Shown here piece by piece: positions 1 through 8,121 of a stretch of DNA of 64,000 bases. The position numbers and the translations under genes were made by a program. Location: assembly GCA_947498325.1 (NCBI GenBank), contig CANMKE010000012.1:1-64000 (forward strand), in the 5' to 3' direction. Positions within the stretch are counted from its first letter, which is position 1; every line of letters begins with the position of its first letter. This stretch comes from an uncultured Persicobacter sp. Lineage in GTDB: Bacteria; Bacteroidota; Bacteroidia; Cytophagales; Cyclobacteriaceae. The notes beneath the pieces are model-generated. The model saw only the letters and a program-made list of their open reading frames with translations. It was not told the DNA's origin and searched no databases.

Positions 1-1
1 G

Positions 2-76
2 TGGGCCCTACTGGATTCGAACCAGTGACCCCCTGCTTGTAAGGCAGGTGCTCTGAACCAACTGAGCTAAGAGCCC
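2..76 (-). tRNA. tRNA-Val (anticodon TAC)
   Basis: On the minus strand the sequence folds as a cloverleaf. The acceptor strands GGGCTCT and AGGGCCC pair with one G-T wobble, the T-arm carries GGTTCGAATCC, and the anticodon loop is CTTACAA. The anticodon TAC lies at 39-41 on the plus strand and reads valine GTA codons. The discriminator is A. A full CCA cannot be judged because the window ends one base later. A consensus promoter lies about 30 bases upstream. Confidence 0.95.
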
Positions 77-107
77 GAAAATAAAACGTTCTTCGTTTAT
101 TGGGAGT

Positions 108-137
108 GCAAAGATAGAAATTTTTTCCTTATTCAAA
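108..137 (-). promoter_or_regulatory. Bacteroidota-type promoter of tRNA-Val
   Basis: Reading the minus strand, TTTG (134-137), a 17-base spacer and TATCTTTGC (108-116) match the -33 and -7 elements of the Bacteroidota primary sigma factor. Transcription would start near 100, about 25 bases before the tRNA. Confidence 0.8.
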
Positions 138-252
138 CACCATAAATGTGTTTTTTAAAATAAAATTTCAAGCTGAAATTTCGGAGGCAAAAACAGGCCA
201 AAACCGACAAAAAACAGCGCTGAGCGCACCCTGAAGCGTTTCTTAAGGGAAT

Positions 253-284
253 GCAAAGGTAACAATGATTTCCTTAGTTGCAAA
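253..284 (-). promoter_or_regulatory. Second consensus promoter upstream of tRNA-Val
   Basis: On the minus strand TTTG (281-284), a 19-base spacer and TACCTTTGC (253-261) form a near-perfect match. It lies between the rpsA terminator and the tRNA-Val promoter. It could be a distal tRNA promoter, or it could start a short untranslated RNA of about 150 bases. No gene lies between. Confidence 0.6.
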
Positions 285-292
285 CACTGAAA

Positions 293-321
293 CAAAAAAA
301 TGGCGCTAAAAAATAGCGCCA
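293..321 (-). terminator. Intrinsic terminator of rpsA
   Basis: Minus strand: TGGCGCTA and TAGCGCCA form an 8-bp stem (plus-strand arms 301-308 and 314-321), followed by a run of seven T. It lies about 30 bases past the rpsA stop. Confidence 0.9.
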
Positions 322-353
322 TTTCTATATTGCATTTAATGTCAAGTGGTTAA

Positions 354-2132
354 TTATTTACCACCTTCCATTTTCTTTTTCAATGCAGTCAATGCATCCA
401 AATCACCCAAAGTATCTTTCTCTACGTTTGCGTTAGCAGCGGCAGCAGCAGATTTTTTCTTAGGAGCTGATTTTTTAACTGGAGCCTCAGCAGCAACTTC
501 TTTGAAAGTAGCAGTGTGAGACAATACAATGCGCTTCTCGTCTTTAGAGAATTCAACAACTACAAATTTAGCTGTTTCGCCTGCTTCCAAGTTAGACTCA
601 TCTTCTTTCACCAAGTTACGAGAAGTTGCGAAACCTTCGATACCGTAAGGTAACTCAAGTACTGCGCCTTTATCGTTCTTGTTCAAGATAGTACAATCGT
701 GCTCTGAACCTTTTGTGAAGATTGTCTCGAAAGTATCCCAAGGGTTCTCTTCCAATTGCTTATGACCAAGCGCCAAACGACGGTTATCAACATCCAATTC
801 CAAAACTTTAACATCCAAAGTCTCACCAACTTTAACGAATTCTGATGGGTGTTTGATTTTCTTAGTCCAAGACAAGTCAGATACGTGTACCAAACCGTCG
901 ATACCTTCTTCCAACTCGATGAACAAACCGAAGTTTGTCAAGTTACGAACAACACCTTGGTGCTTAGTACCAACAGCGTATTTAGTCAATACGTCGCCTT
1001 TAGTCCATGGATCTTCAGACAATTGCTTGATACCCAAAGACATTTTACGATCGTCGCGATCCAATGTCAATACAACAGCCTCTTGCTCGTCACCAATTTT
1101 GATGAAGTCTTGAGGGTTGCGTAGGTGCTGAGACCATGACATTTCAGAAACGTGAATCAAACCTTCTACACCTGGGATAATTTCCAAGAATGCACCGTAA
1201 TCAGCAACGTTTACAATACGACCTTTAACTTTAGATCCAACTTGGATTTCTTCTGACAAAGAATCCCATGGATGTGGAGTCAATTGTTTCATACCCAAAG
1301 AAATACGTTTTTTGTCTTCGTCGAAGTCCAAAACAACAACTTTAACCTTTTGGTCCAAGTTAAGTACTTCCTCTGGGTGGTTGATACGACCCCAAGAGAT
1401 ATCTGTAATGTGAAGCAAACCATCAACACCACCCAAATCGATGAATACACCGAAATTTGTCATGTTCTTGATTACACCTTCCAAGATCTGACCTTTCTCA
1501 AGGTTGTTCAAAATCTCAGCTTTTTGCTTCTCAAGATCTTTCTCGATCAATACTTTGTGAGATACAACTACGTTATCGTTAGCGTGGTTGATTTTCACAA
1601 CTTTTACTTCCATTTTCTTACCAACGTAAACATCGAAGTCACGAATTGGCTTCACGTCGATTTGAGAACCTGGCAAGAAGGCTTCAACACCGTAGATATC
1701 TACGATCAAACCACCTTTAGTACGGCGCTTAACAACACCTTCGATAACGTTGTCTTCAGCCAAAGCACCTTGGATTTGCTCCCATGCTTTAACGATTTTC
1801 GCTTTGCGACGAGACAATACCAACTGACCGTTAGCATTTTCTTGCTCTTCAACGAAAACATCAACTTCGTCACCTACTGACAATTCTGGAGTATCACGGA
1901 ATTCAGCCGCTGACACCAAACCATCAGATTTGAAACCAATGTTCAAAACTACGTCACGATCAGAGATAGAAACTACTGTAGCTTTCACTACAGATTTCTC
2001 TGTAACCGCGTTCATCGTACCTTCGATCATCGCTTCCATTTCTGCACGCTTTTCGGCAGAATATTCAACACCGAAACCGTTAGAACCAGCTTCGATTTCG
2101 TCCCAATTAAATTCGTTAGGATCTACTGACAT
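354..2132 (-). CDS. rpsA: 30S ribosomal protein S1
   Basis: Binds mRNA on the small ribosomal subunit and helps translation start; this matters in Bacteroidota, which rarely use Shine-Dalgarno pairing. The 592-residue product has six S1/OB-fold domains at about 48-108, 129-193, 214-282, 299-368, 388-457 and 475-540. Domains 3-5 are the most regular (for example GVFIDLGGVDGLLHITDISW near 228). A Lys/Ala-rich tail follows from about 549. I start at MSVDPNEF (2132) because the further in-frame methionine at 2186 only adds a segment unlike the family. A -7 element lies about 110 bases upstream and a strong terminator follows. Length is slightly above the 557 residues of E. coli S1. Confidence 0.97.
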   Translation of the reverse strand: MSVDPNEFNWDEIEAGSNGFGVEYSAEKRAEMEAMIEGTMNAVTEKSVVKATVVSISDRDVVLNIGFKSDGLVSAAEFRDTPELSVGDEVDVFVEEQENANGQLVLSRRKAKIVKAWEQIQGALAEDNVIEGVVKRRTKGGLIVDIYGVEAFLPGSQIDVKPIRDFDVYVGKKMEVKVVKINHANDNVVVSHKVLIEKDLEKQKAEILNNLEKGQILEGVIKNMTNFGVFIDLGGVDGLLHITDISWGRINHPEEVLNLDQKVKVVVLDFDEDKKRISLGMKQLTPHPWDSLSEEIQVGSKVKGRIVNVADYGAFLEIIPGVEGLIHVSEMSWSQHLRNPQDFIKIGDEQEAVVLTLDRDDRKMSLGIKQLSEDPWTKGDVLTKYAVGTKHQGVVRNLTNFGLFIELEEGIDGLVHVSDLSWTKKIKHPSEFVKVGETLDVKVLELDVDNRRLALGHKQLEENPWDTFETIFTKGSEHDCTILNKNDKGAVLELPYGIEGFATSRNLVKEDESNLEAGETAKFVVVEFSKDEKRIVLSHTATFKEVAAEAPVKKSAPKKKSAAAAANANVEKDTLGDLDALTALKKKMEGGK

Positions 2133-2237
2133 AATAATATGTTGCTCTGTTATACTGGGAAGACATAGAGCAATCAGACTCCCCAATTTTGTTATAATAC
2201 CCCTGACCGTAGCCAGTGCCGTTTACTCAAACGGAAT

Positions 2238-2246
2238 GCAAATATA
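2238..2246 (-). promoter_or_regulatory. -7 element of the rpsA promoter
   Basis: Minus strand TATATTTGC matches TAnnTTTGC. It implies a leader of roughly 100 bases. I see no good -33 TTTG at the usual distance. Confidence 0.55.
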
Positions 2247-2659
2247 CGATTTAATTTGAAGAATAACTCCCTTAGCGCCAAAAACCTATTCATTTTCATC
2301 ATTAAAGGTCATGATTCTTTAGCTCAAAGATCTCGCCTGAGCTAAAGCTCATATAGCAAAATATTGTTGGACGTTTGTTTAGACCATGATGACCTTGATT
2401 TAAGGGATTATCATGATTTTTTATTTTTATAGCGTCATTACCTATTAACGTGAACGATAAAATAATCTGTGAAAATCTGAGAAATCTGTGGACAAATAAA
2501 TACCTCTTTATTTTTACTCAGAACCACTTAGCTTAAAACAAAATTAAATTCTGAAAGAGGTGGCAAAAGCTACGCCATTCTATGGAAATCCACTTCAAAG
2601 CCTTTGTCATTTAAAAATATACCTTCTATTTTCGTCTGAAATAAATAACAGAGAGCCAA
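2247..2659. other. Divergent intergenic region with a 9-bp hairpin
   Basis: This stretch separates the divergent rpsA and S9 peptidase genes. It holds an inverted repeat with perfect 9-bp arms CTTTAGCTC (2317-2325) and GAGCTAAAG (2339-2347) and a 13-base loop. No T-run follows on either strand, so it is not an ordinary terminator. Copies of GGTCATGAT and ATGATGACC flank it (about 2308 and 2386). No coding sequence is evident. The peptidase promoter is unclear. Confidence 0.4.
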
Positions 2660-4801
2660 ATGACTAAAAGACTATTCAAATTACTTCCAGTCTTGCTATT
2701 AATTGCTGGAAGTGTGTTTGCTCAGAAAAAGACCCTGGACCTGAAAACGTCCATTGTTGGTGCCTATTCAGAGCTTTATCCAAATTACACCCACCAGCTG
2801 CAGTGGGTAAAAGGTGGAAACGATTACAGCTTCACCAAGGAGAACACTTTATATACTCAAGGAAAAAAAGGCGAGAAGGCCGTGATCACCCTTGAGGAAT
2901 TGCAGGCATCTAACAGCGATCTTTCGGGATTGAAGCGTTTGCCTTTGCTGCAGTGGTACAACCCAAAGACGCTTTCTTTTTCCGTAGGCAATGCCTATTA
3001 CAAACTTTCTTTGGAAAATAAGAAAGCAGAAAAGTGGGCAGAGCTTCCGCAAGAAGCCGCAAATATTGAGGTGGCGCCAACCCACGACGCTATTGCTTAC
3101 ACCCTTGAGAACAATTTGTATGTACTTAAGAATGGCCAGTCGGTAGCAGTTACCACGGAAAAAGACAAAGCAATTGTCAGCGGACAAGTGCCTTCACGTA
3201 ATGAGTTTGGCATCGAGCATGGCGCTTACTGGTCGAAAGACGGTCAGCAACTGGCCTTTTATAAGAAAGACGAAAGCAAGGTCACCATGTACCCACTCGT
3301 GGACATTACCACCATGCCCGCCAAAGAAATGCCCATCCGCTACCCAATGGCAGGACAAGGCAGTGAGTATGTACAGTTAGGGGTTTACCACCTGAATACT
3401 CAAAAGACGGTTTTTGCACAGGTTACTGGCCCAAGAGATCAGTACATTACCAATGTTACTTTCGGGCCTGAAAACAAGTTCATCTACTGTGGCATCCTGG
3501 ATCGTCCGCAGAACCATGTAACGATCAACCGATATTCACTCACCGACGGCGCTTTAGACAAAACGCTTTTCGACGAAAAAGACGAAAAATACGGGCAGTG
3601 GCACCACCCATTGTACTTTGTACCGAATCATCCTAACGAATTCCTTTGGGTAAGCGAAAGAGATGGCTTCGAGCACTTATACCGATACAACACTTCAGGC
3701 AAGTTATTGAATCAGGTTACTGAAGGCGATTGGATGATTACTGATTTTGTTGGTTTCGACAAATCAGGGCGTAAAGCGATTGTCGTTGGAACAGACAATT
3801 TTGGAATGGACCGCGAGGTTTATGTTTCAGATATCCGCAAAGCAGGACAAAAGAAAATCACCAAGCATTCGGGCGTTTACAGCGTAAAATACAATAAGCA
3901 CAACCAAGAGTTGATCGCTACTTTTTCTTCGAATACAGAGAAAGTTGCCCGTCAGGAAAGCATCATTTCATTGAGCGGAAAAACCACTCAGGAGATTTTG
4001 AAATCGGATAACCCGATGGATGCTTATCAGGTTTCCAAGCCTGAGCTTTTCCAGATTACTGCTGCTGATGGCCAAACACCACTGAATTGCAGAATCATCA
4101 AGCCAAGCAATTTCGACCCGAATAAAAAGTACCCTGTACTGGTTTACACTTATAATGGTCCTGGTGTGCAACTAATCACCAACCGTTATAATGCTGCGGC
4201 TTCTACTTGGATGTATGTAGCAGCAGAACGCGGATATATTGTATTTACAGTCGATGGCCGTGGGTCTCACAACCGTGGCAAAGCGTTCAAGCAAGCAACA
4301 TGGAAGCACTTGGGTAAAGCAGAAGTAGCTGACCAATTGAAAGGTGTGGAATGGTTGAAAGAACAACCTTATGTAAACGCTGACAAGATGGCAATCCACG
4401 GATGGTCATTCGGTGGCTTCATGACTACAAGCTTGATGTTGAAAGCACCTGGCGTATTCAAAGTAGGTGTTGCGGGCGGCCCTGTTATGGACTGGAAATA
4501 TTACGAAGTAATGTACACTGAGCGCTACATGCAAACGCCACAAACCAACCCTGAAGGTTATGCCGAAGCTTCTTTGCTCGATAAAACACAAAACCTTAAA
4601 GACCCTCTTTTAGTGGTTATTGGCTCTGTGGACCCTGTTGTGGTTCCTCAGCACAGTATGCAATTCCTTAAAAACTGTGTGGATAACGACGTGAAAGTAG
4701 ATTTCTTCAGCTACCCTATGCACGAGCACAATGTAAGGGGTAAAAACCGTGTCCACCTTTACCAAAAGGTATTGGATTACATTGATGACCATCTAAAATA
4801 A
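2660..4801 (+). CDS. Secreted prolyl oligopeptidase-family (S9, DPP IV-like) peptidase
   Basis: Predicted to cleave dipeptides from peptide N-termini outside the inner membrane. A Sec signal peptide occupies residues 1-22 (ends SVFAQ). A DPP IV-type beta-propeller (about 100-450) includes WVSERDGFEHLYRYN. The alpha/beta-hydrolase domain (about 490-713) has the nucleophile Ser583 in GWSFGG, Asp658 in GSVDP and His690 in a YPMHEHNV segment, matching the S9 triad. Length (713) is usual for Bacteroidota DPP IV homologues. The double-Glu motif that binds the substrate amino terminus in true DPP IV is not obvious: the region reads NEFGIEHG. Substrate choice may therefore differ. It stands alone, with a terminator downstream. 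Confidence 0.9.
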   Translation: MTKRLFKLLPVLLLIAGSVFAQKKTLDLKTSIVGAYSELYPNYTHQLQWVKGGNDYSFTKENTLYTQGKKGEKAVITLEELQASNSDLSGLKRLPLLQWYNPKTLSFSVGNAYYKLSLENKKAEKWAELPQEAANIEVAPTHDAIAYTLENNLYVLKNGQSVAVTTEKDKAIVSGQVPSRNEFGIEHGAYWSKDGQQLAFYKKDESKVTMYPLVDITTMPAKEMPIRYPMAGQGSEYVQLGVYHLNTQKTVFAQVTGPRDQYITNVTFGPENKFIYCGILDRPQNHVTINRYSLTDGALDKTLFDEKDEKYGQWHHPLYFVPNHPNEFLWVSERDGFEHLYRYNTSGKLLNQVTEGDWMITDFVGFDKSGRKAIVVGTDNFGMDREVYVSDIRKAGQKKITKHSGVYSVKYNKHNQELIATFSSNTEKVARQESIISLSGKTTQEILKSDNPMDAYQVSKPELFQITAADGQTPLNCRIIKPSNFDPNKKYPVLVYTYNGPGVQLITNRYNAAASTWMYVAAERGYIVFTVDGRGSHNRGKAFKQATWKHLGKAEVADQLKGVEWLKEQPYVNADKMAIHGWSFGGFMTTSLMLKAPGVFKVGVAGGPVMDWKYYEVMYTERYMQTPQTNPEGYAEASLLDKTQNLKDPLLVVIGSVDPVVVPQHSMQFLKNCVDNDVKVDFFSYPMHEHNVRGKNRVHLYQKVLDYIDDHLK

Positions 4802-4890
4802 GCCCCTTTAAAGTTGCTGACGATCTGCACTTCACAAGTCGCCGATCGTCTGCTGCTTTATCTATCGGTCAGCAAATAAAATTGACCATT

Positions 4891-4925
4891 AAAAAAGCCA
4901 CTGTTCCAAAAACAGTGGCTTTTTC
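4891..4925. terminator. Bidirectional terminator after the S9 peptidase
   Basis: AAAAAGCCACTGTT and AACAGTGGCTTTTT pair over 14 bases with a short loop, with A and T tracts on both sides. It can end transcripts from either strand. Confidence 0.85.
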
Positions 4926-5085
4926 TTTGCCCAGCGATTTCTGCTGAAGCAAAATATACTGATGAGCAGGTATAAAACTCAAACTTCGCAACGAAAATTT
5001 GGCGTATTGCTGATAAGTAATTCAACATCAATTCCAATAATCCGAATTTGCAGAAGGGTGGTAAATTCTCAAATACGCCCAAAAA
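4926..5085. other. Intergenic stretch without a gene
   Basis: This lies between the bidirectional terminator and the DUF486 terminator. It is AT-rich, with no convincing gene, promoter or repeat. Confidence 0.4.
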
Positions 5086-5114
5086 CAAAAAAAGCTTTCA
5101 TGGCAATGAAAGCT
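5086..5114 (-). terminator. Terminator of the DUF486 gene
   Basis: On the minus strand AGCTTTCAT and ATGAAAGCT form a 9-bp stem (plus arms 5093-5101 and 5106-5114) followed by seven T. It lies 26 bases past the stop codon. Confidence 0.85.
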
Positions 5115-5139
5115 CATCTGAATGGTTTATGCTAAACGA

Positions 5140-5505
5140 TTATTTCTTGAAAATAAAAAACACCGAAAGGACCAAGAACCCGAAACCAACCAAATGATTC
5201 CACTTGAAGGATTCTGATTTAAAAACAAACACAGAGAAGAGCGCGAAAACCGACAAACCGATAACCTCCCACATCACCTTCAGGTGCATTAAATTAAATG
5301 GCCCACCATTATCTACAAAACCAATCTTGTTCCCTGGCAACAGCATCATGTATTCAAATAATGCCAAAACCCAACTGAACAACAACACCCCTATCGGGCC
5401 ATAACGATGAATCCATTTGAATTTTAAAAACCCATATTGCGCAAAAGTCATCAATGAACTTGCGAGAATAAATGCCACAATGGTTAAAACCCCTTTTCTT
5501 AACAT
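5140..5505 (-). CDS. DMT-like small membrane protein (DUF486)
   Basis: A 121-residue protein with four predicted membrane segments (about 5-23, 34-52, 74-97, 101-120). The pattern matches the DUF486 family, which resembles half of a drug/metabolite transporter: MTFAQYGFLKFK, the FEY motif after the second helix, then EVI and WNHLVGF. It probably works as a dimer in the inner membrane. The substrate is unknown. It has its own promoter and terminator, so it is likely monocistronic. Confidence 0.85.
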   Translation of the reverse strand: MLRKGVLTIVAFILASSLMTFAQYGFLKFKWIHRYGPIGVLLFSWVLALFEYMMLLPGNKIGFVDNGGPFNLMHLKVMWEVIGLSVFALFSVFVFKSESFKWNHLVGFGFLVLSVFFIFKK

Positions 5506-5531
5506 GTCTTTCTTTTCACTTTTTCAACCGC

Positions 5532-5563
5532 GCAAAAGTAAGACTTTAAACAATCGAATCAAG
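5532..5563 (-). promoter_or_regulatory. Promoter of the DUF486 gene
   Basis: Minus strand: CTTG (5560-5563), a 19-base spacer and TACTTTTGC (5532-5540). The predicted transcript starts about 20 bases before the ATG. Confidence 0.65.
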
Positions 5564-5579
5564 AGGTTTTTTGAATTAA

Positions 5580-6311
5580 TTATTCTTCATACAAAGATTC
5601 CTCATCATCGTTAACTAACTGCGGCTCACTTACTTTAGGCGCTTTATGAAGTTCCGACTTTGATTTATTATCTTTTTTATCCTTTTTCTTAAATGGCCAC
5701 CAACTTTTTTTCTTTTTCTTCCCATTGCCAATATCCGTCGCGCTTGTTCCTCCTTCAATTCTGCGCCCTGGGTTCATTGGATCAACCTCCTGTTCTTCCA
5801 CGGCAGGCGCCGCTTTGGCCTTTGGTGCTGGCAGGTAATCGATAAAATAGCGCATATACACCACCTGGTCTTCATTAAAGTGGTGCTCCACTGTATCCTG
5901 CGGACTCGCCACCTGGGTAGTATCAGCAAACAAGCTGCGGTCCATCTCCCCAAACTCCAGCGTGTCGGCATCACCCATCGCCAAGGTCGCCTCCGTCATT
6001 TCATCCTGCACATCGTCAATCTTACGATCTCGGGCATATTTGTAATCTTTGGCAATCACCTTTGGCTGGTCTTTCTTTTTCCAGAAAGCATAAAATGGTG
6101 GGGATTTTCGGATACCGCTTTTTGTTTTGCGCCCCCTTGTACTTGGGAATAGGGGATTACCCTTTCGATCCATCGTCGAAAAGGTTTGGTCTGCCACGAG
6201 TGTGTCAAATATAAAAGCACTCTGATATGCCGGACAAATATTCTGTGTGCGACAAGACATCAGCAACAGCACCGTAAGTACCACAATCAGAAAATGTTCT
6301 AAAAAACGCAA
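5580..6311 (-). CDS. Hypothetical lipoprotein with basic, lysine-rich C-terminal half
   Basis: I do not recognise a functional family. A hydrophobic N-terminus leads to a lipobox LLMSC followed by RTQNICPAYQSAF, so it is probably a lipoprotein. The mature part is charged and low in complexity, with a KKKKKSWWPFKKKDKK tract near the C-terminus. The reading frame is open to a TTG at 6374, but a promoter -7 element covers 6371-6379, so translation must begin later. I chose the TTG at 6311, which gives a 20-residue lipoprotein signal; a GTG at 6317 is nearly as good. Product about 243 residues. Confidence 0.65.
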   Translation of the reverse strand: MRFLEHFLIVVLTVLLLMSCRTQNICPAYQSAFIFDTLVADQTFSTMDRKGNPLFPSTRGRKTKSGIRKSPPFYAFWKKKDQPKVIAKDYKYARDRKIDDVQDEMTEATLAMGDADTLEFGEMDRSLFADTTQVASPQDTVEHHFNEDQVVYMRYFIDYLPAPKAKAAPAVEEQEVDPMNPGRRIEGGTSATDIGNGKKKKKSWWPFKKKDKKDNKSKSELHKAPKVSEPQLVNDDEESLYEE

Positions 6312-6370
6312 AAACACCTGTTTTAAATAAAATAATAGACTGGTCGCTGTAAAAAACACACCAGCTGCCT

Positions 6371-6401
6371 GCAAAAGTAAAGCAAATATCTAAATAACAA
6401 T
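6371..6401 (-). promoter_or_regulatory. Promoter of the lysine-rich lipoprotein gene
   Basis: Minus strand: ATTG (6398-6401), an 18-base spacer and TACTTTTGC (6371-6379). It overlaps the longest possible reading frame of the gene and so decides the start. Confidence 0.6.
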
Positions 6402-6451
6402 ACGATTACCGAAAGGATAATTAGAATCTACGCCTATTTCTAACGTAATTT

Positions 6452-6805
6452 TTACATCGAAAGCAGTAAATCACGCTGCTTTTTTGTGAGGCCTTTCACT
6501 ACAAGATCGTAAGAATGATCGATGAGCTCCATAAAAAGGACGTCAGGCACACGCCCAACAGCCTTCACGCTGTTCCAATGCTTCTTATTCATATGGTAGG
6601 CACCTTCTATTTCCTCATAATCCGCCCGCAACTCCAATGCACGCACCGGGTCACATTTTAAACTGGCCCCACGGAAATCCTCCAGATTACACAGCGCAAA
6701 CATTTTCCCTGCCACCTTAAAAACAAGGGTTTGCTCATCGAAAGGCAGTGTTTCCTCCACGCCCTTTTTCGACAAACAGTACGTCCTGAATGATTCTAAA
6801 TCCAT
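6452..6805 (-). CDS. MmcQ/YjbR family protein
   Basis: A 117-residue protein of the CyaY-like MmcQ/YjbR fold, often called a DNA-binding domain although its cellular role is not settled. Family hallmarks are FRTYCLSKKGVEETLPFD, the following KVAGKMFAL, and the KHWNSV segment near residue 75. The frame is open to a methionine at 6850. I prefer 6805 because family members begin at MDLESF, and a weak -7-like TATTTTG lies between the two. No clear terminator follows. Confidence 0.85.
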   Translation of the reverse strand: MDLESFRTYCLSKKGVEETLPFDEQTLVFKVAGKMFALCNLEDFRGASLKCDPVRALELRADYEEIEGAYHMNKKHWNSVKAVGRVPDVLFMELIDHSYDLVVKGLTKKQRDLLLSM

Positions 6806-6977
6806 ATCCCTTACTGATGATTTGTTCAAAATATCATTTAAAGTAAGCATTGTGCCTTAAGCTTCCAAAAAGCACCGGACATTTCCCAAGCCCCTCCCCT
6901 GGAATTCGAATAATTTTTCCGCTGAGGAATACAATTTGCCCAGTTTTTGCATTTATCAAAATAAAACGAACAATAGC

Positions 6978-7358
6978 ATGAAACTTAACCTCCCACTACT
7001 ATTACTTATTGCGCTCTTTGGCTATGGTTGTGCCAACACCGACAGCCCCGATTACAGCGCGAGCATTCTGAAGCTGGAACGCACCCCAGATCATCAGCTC
7101 AAGGTGGATTATCAGGCGGAAGGCTTTGCTCACTTTTACCTGATGCTCAGCAATACGGAATTAATCAACGATACCACTTACATCTTTAAGCAGCAAATAG
7201 ACCCTGCCCAACAGACGGTTATCGTTCCATTCTCTCCCACCGACACCATGACCCAAATTTTTGCAGAAATCTCTATCCGCCCTGCACTGCAAACCACACA
7301 TGAGTTCGGGCGTTCTAATGTGCTGGCCAAAAAATTAGAAACCATCAGCCTGAAGTAA
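6978..7358 (+). CDS. Small hypothetical lipoprotein
   Basis: A 126-residue protein. Residues 1-17 form a lipoprotein signal and the lipobox FGYGC puts the lipidated cysteine at 18. I use the ATG at 6978 because the upstream in-frame methionine (6936) would place a polar segment before the signal. The mature part is rich in predicted beta strands. I recognise no family. It is about 50 bases upstream of the YjjG gene on the same strand. Confidence 0.7.
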   Translation: MKLNLPLLLLIALFGYGCANTDSPDYSASILKLERTPDHQLKVDYQAEGFAHFYLMLSNTELINDTTYIFKQQIDPAQQTVIVPFSPTDTMTQIFAEISIRPALQTTHEFGRSNVLAKKLETISLK

Positions 7359-7407
7359 AATCTACTATTTTTTCATTAATTTAGGGGCTGAACTTTCCTT
7401 TAGCATT

Positions 7408-8106
7408 GTGAAAAAATACAAATACGTCCTTTTTGACCTTGATCATACCCTCTGGGATTTTGAGAAGAATTCCACCCTCGTTCTCGAGCAACTTTTTACA
7501 ACTCACAAGCTTCATCAACTGGGGAATGACCTCAGTTTTGAACGCTTCATTGAAAAGTACACTAAAGTGAATCATCAGCTTTGGCAACTTTACAACAAAG
7601 ATGAAATCTCCAAGGAAGAACTGCGCGACAGCCGCTTTGAAAAAGTACTGACCAACCTTGGTGTTGAGCCCGACTGCATACCGCAGGGCCTCGGACTTCA
7701 GTATTTGGAAAAAAGTCCCCACATGCCGCATGTATTCCCCAACACTTATGAAACCCTCGACTACCTGAAGGACCGCTACCCGATGGCCATTGTTACCAAT
7801 GGTTTTGAGGAAGTTCAGCATATCAAAATGGCCTCCAGCAAGCTCACAGATTATTTCAAGTATGTGGTTACCTCTGAACTTGCCGGATATAAAAAGCCGC
7901 ACAAAGGCATTTTTAACCATACCCTCGAATTGCTTGGCGCAACCGCCGAAGAATGTATTATGATTGGCGACAGCTTTGAGTCAGACATTGAAGGTGCAAA
8001 GAAAGCCAAGATCGACCATGTGTATTTTAATCCAAATAAAATAAAACACCGCAAAAAAATTCAGCATGAGATTCACGATCTCATTGAACTGAAAGAATTG
8101 CTATAA
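7408..8106 (+). CDS. yjjG: YjjG family noncanonical pyrimidine nucleotidase (HAD)
   Basis: HAD-superfamily phosphatase that removes the 5'-phosphate from noncanonical pyrimidine nucleotides and so protects DNA and RNA from modified bases. HAD motif I is FDLDHT, with nucleophile Asp10 and acid/base Asp12; motif II is VTNG (129-132); motif III is Lys163 in GYKKP; motif IV is GDSFESD (187-193). The start is a GTG at 7408, which directly precedes KKYKYVLFDLD as in the family. Length (232) is typical. Threonine aldolase follows after 15 bases, so the two are probably cotranscribed. Confidence 0.9.
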   Translation: MKKYKYVLFDLDHTLWDFEKNSTLVLEQLFTTHKLHQLGNDLSFERFIEKYTKVNHQLWQLYNKDEISKEELRDSRFEKVLTNLGVEPDCIPQGLGLQYLEKSPHMPHVFPNTYETLDYLKDRYPMAIVTNGFEEVQHIKMASSKLTDYFKYVVTSELAGYKKPHKGIFNHTLELLGATAEECIMIGDSFESDIEGAKKAKIDHVYFNPNKIKHRKKIQHEIHDLIELKELL

Positions 8107-8121
8107 CGATCCCTATTCCCC

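Noticed and set aside
1272-1880. 202-codon open frame antisense to rpsA
   Set aside because: It lies entirely opposite a strongly conserved gene and its product has no family pattern. It is a codon-usage shadow.
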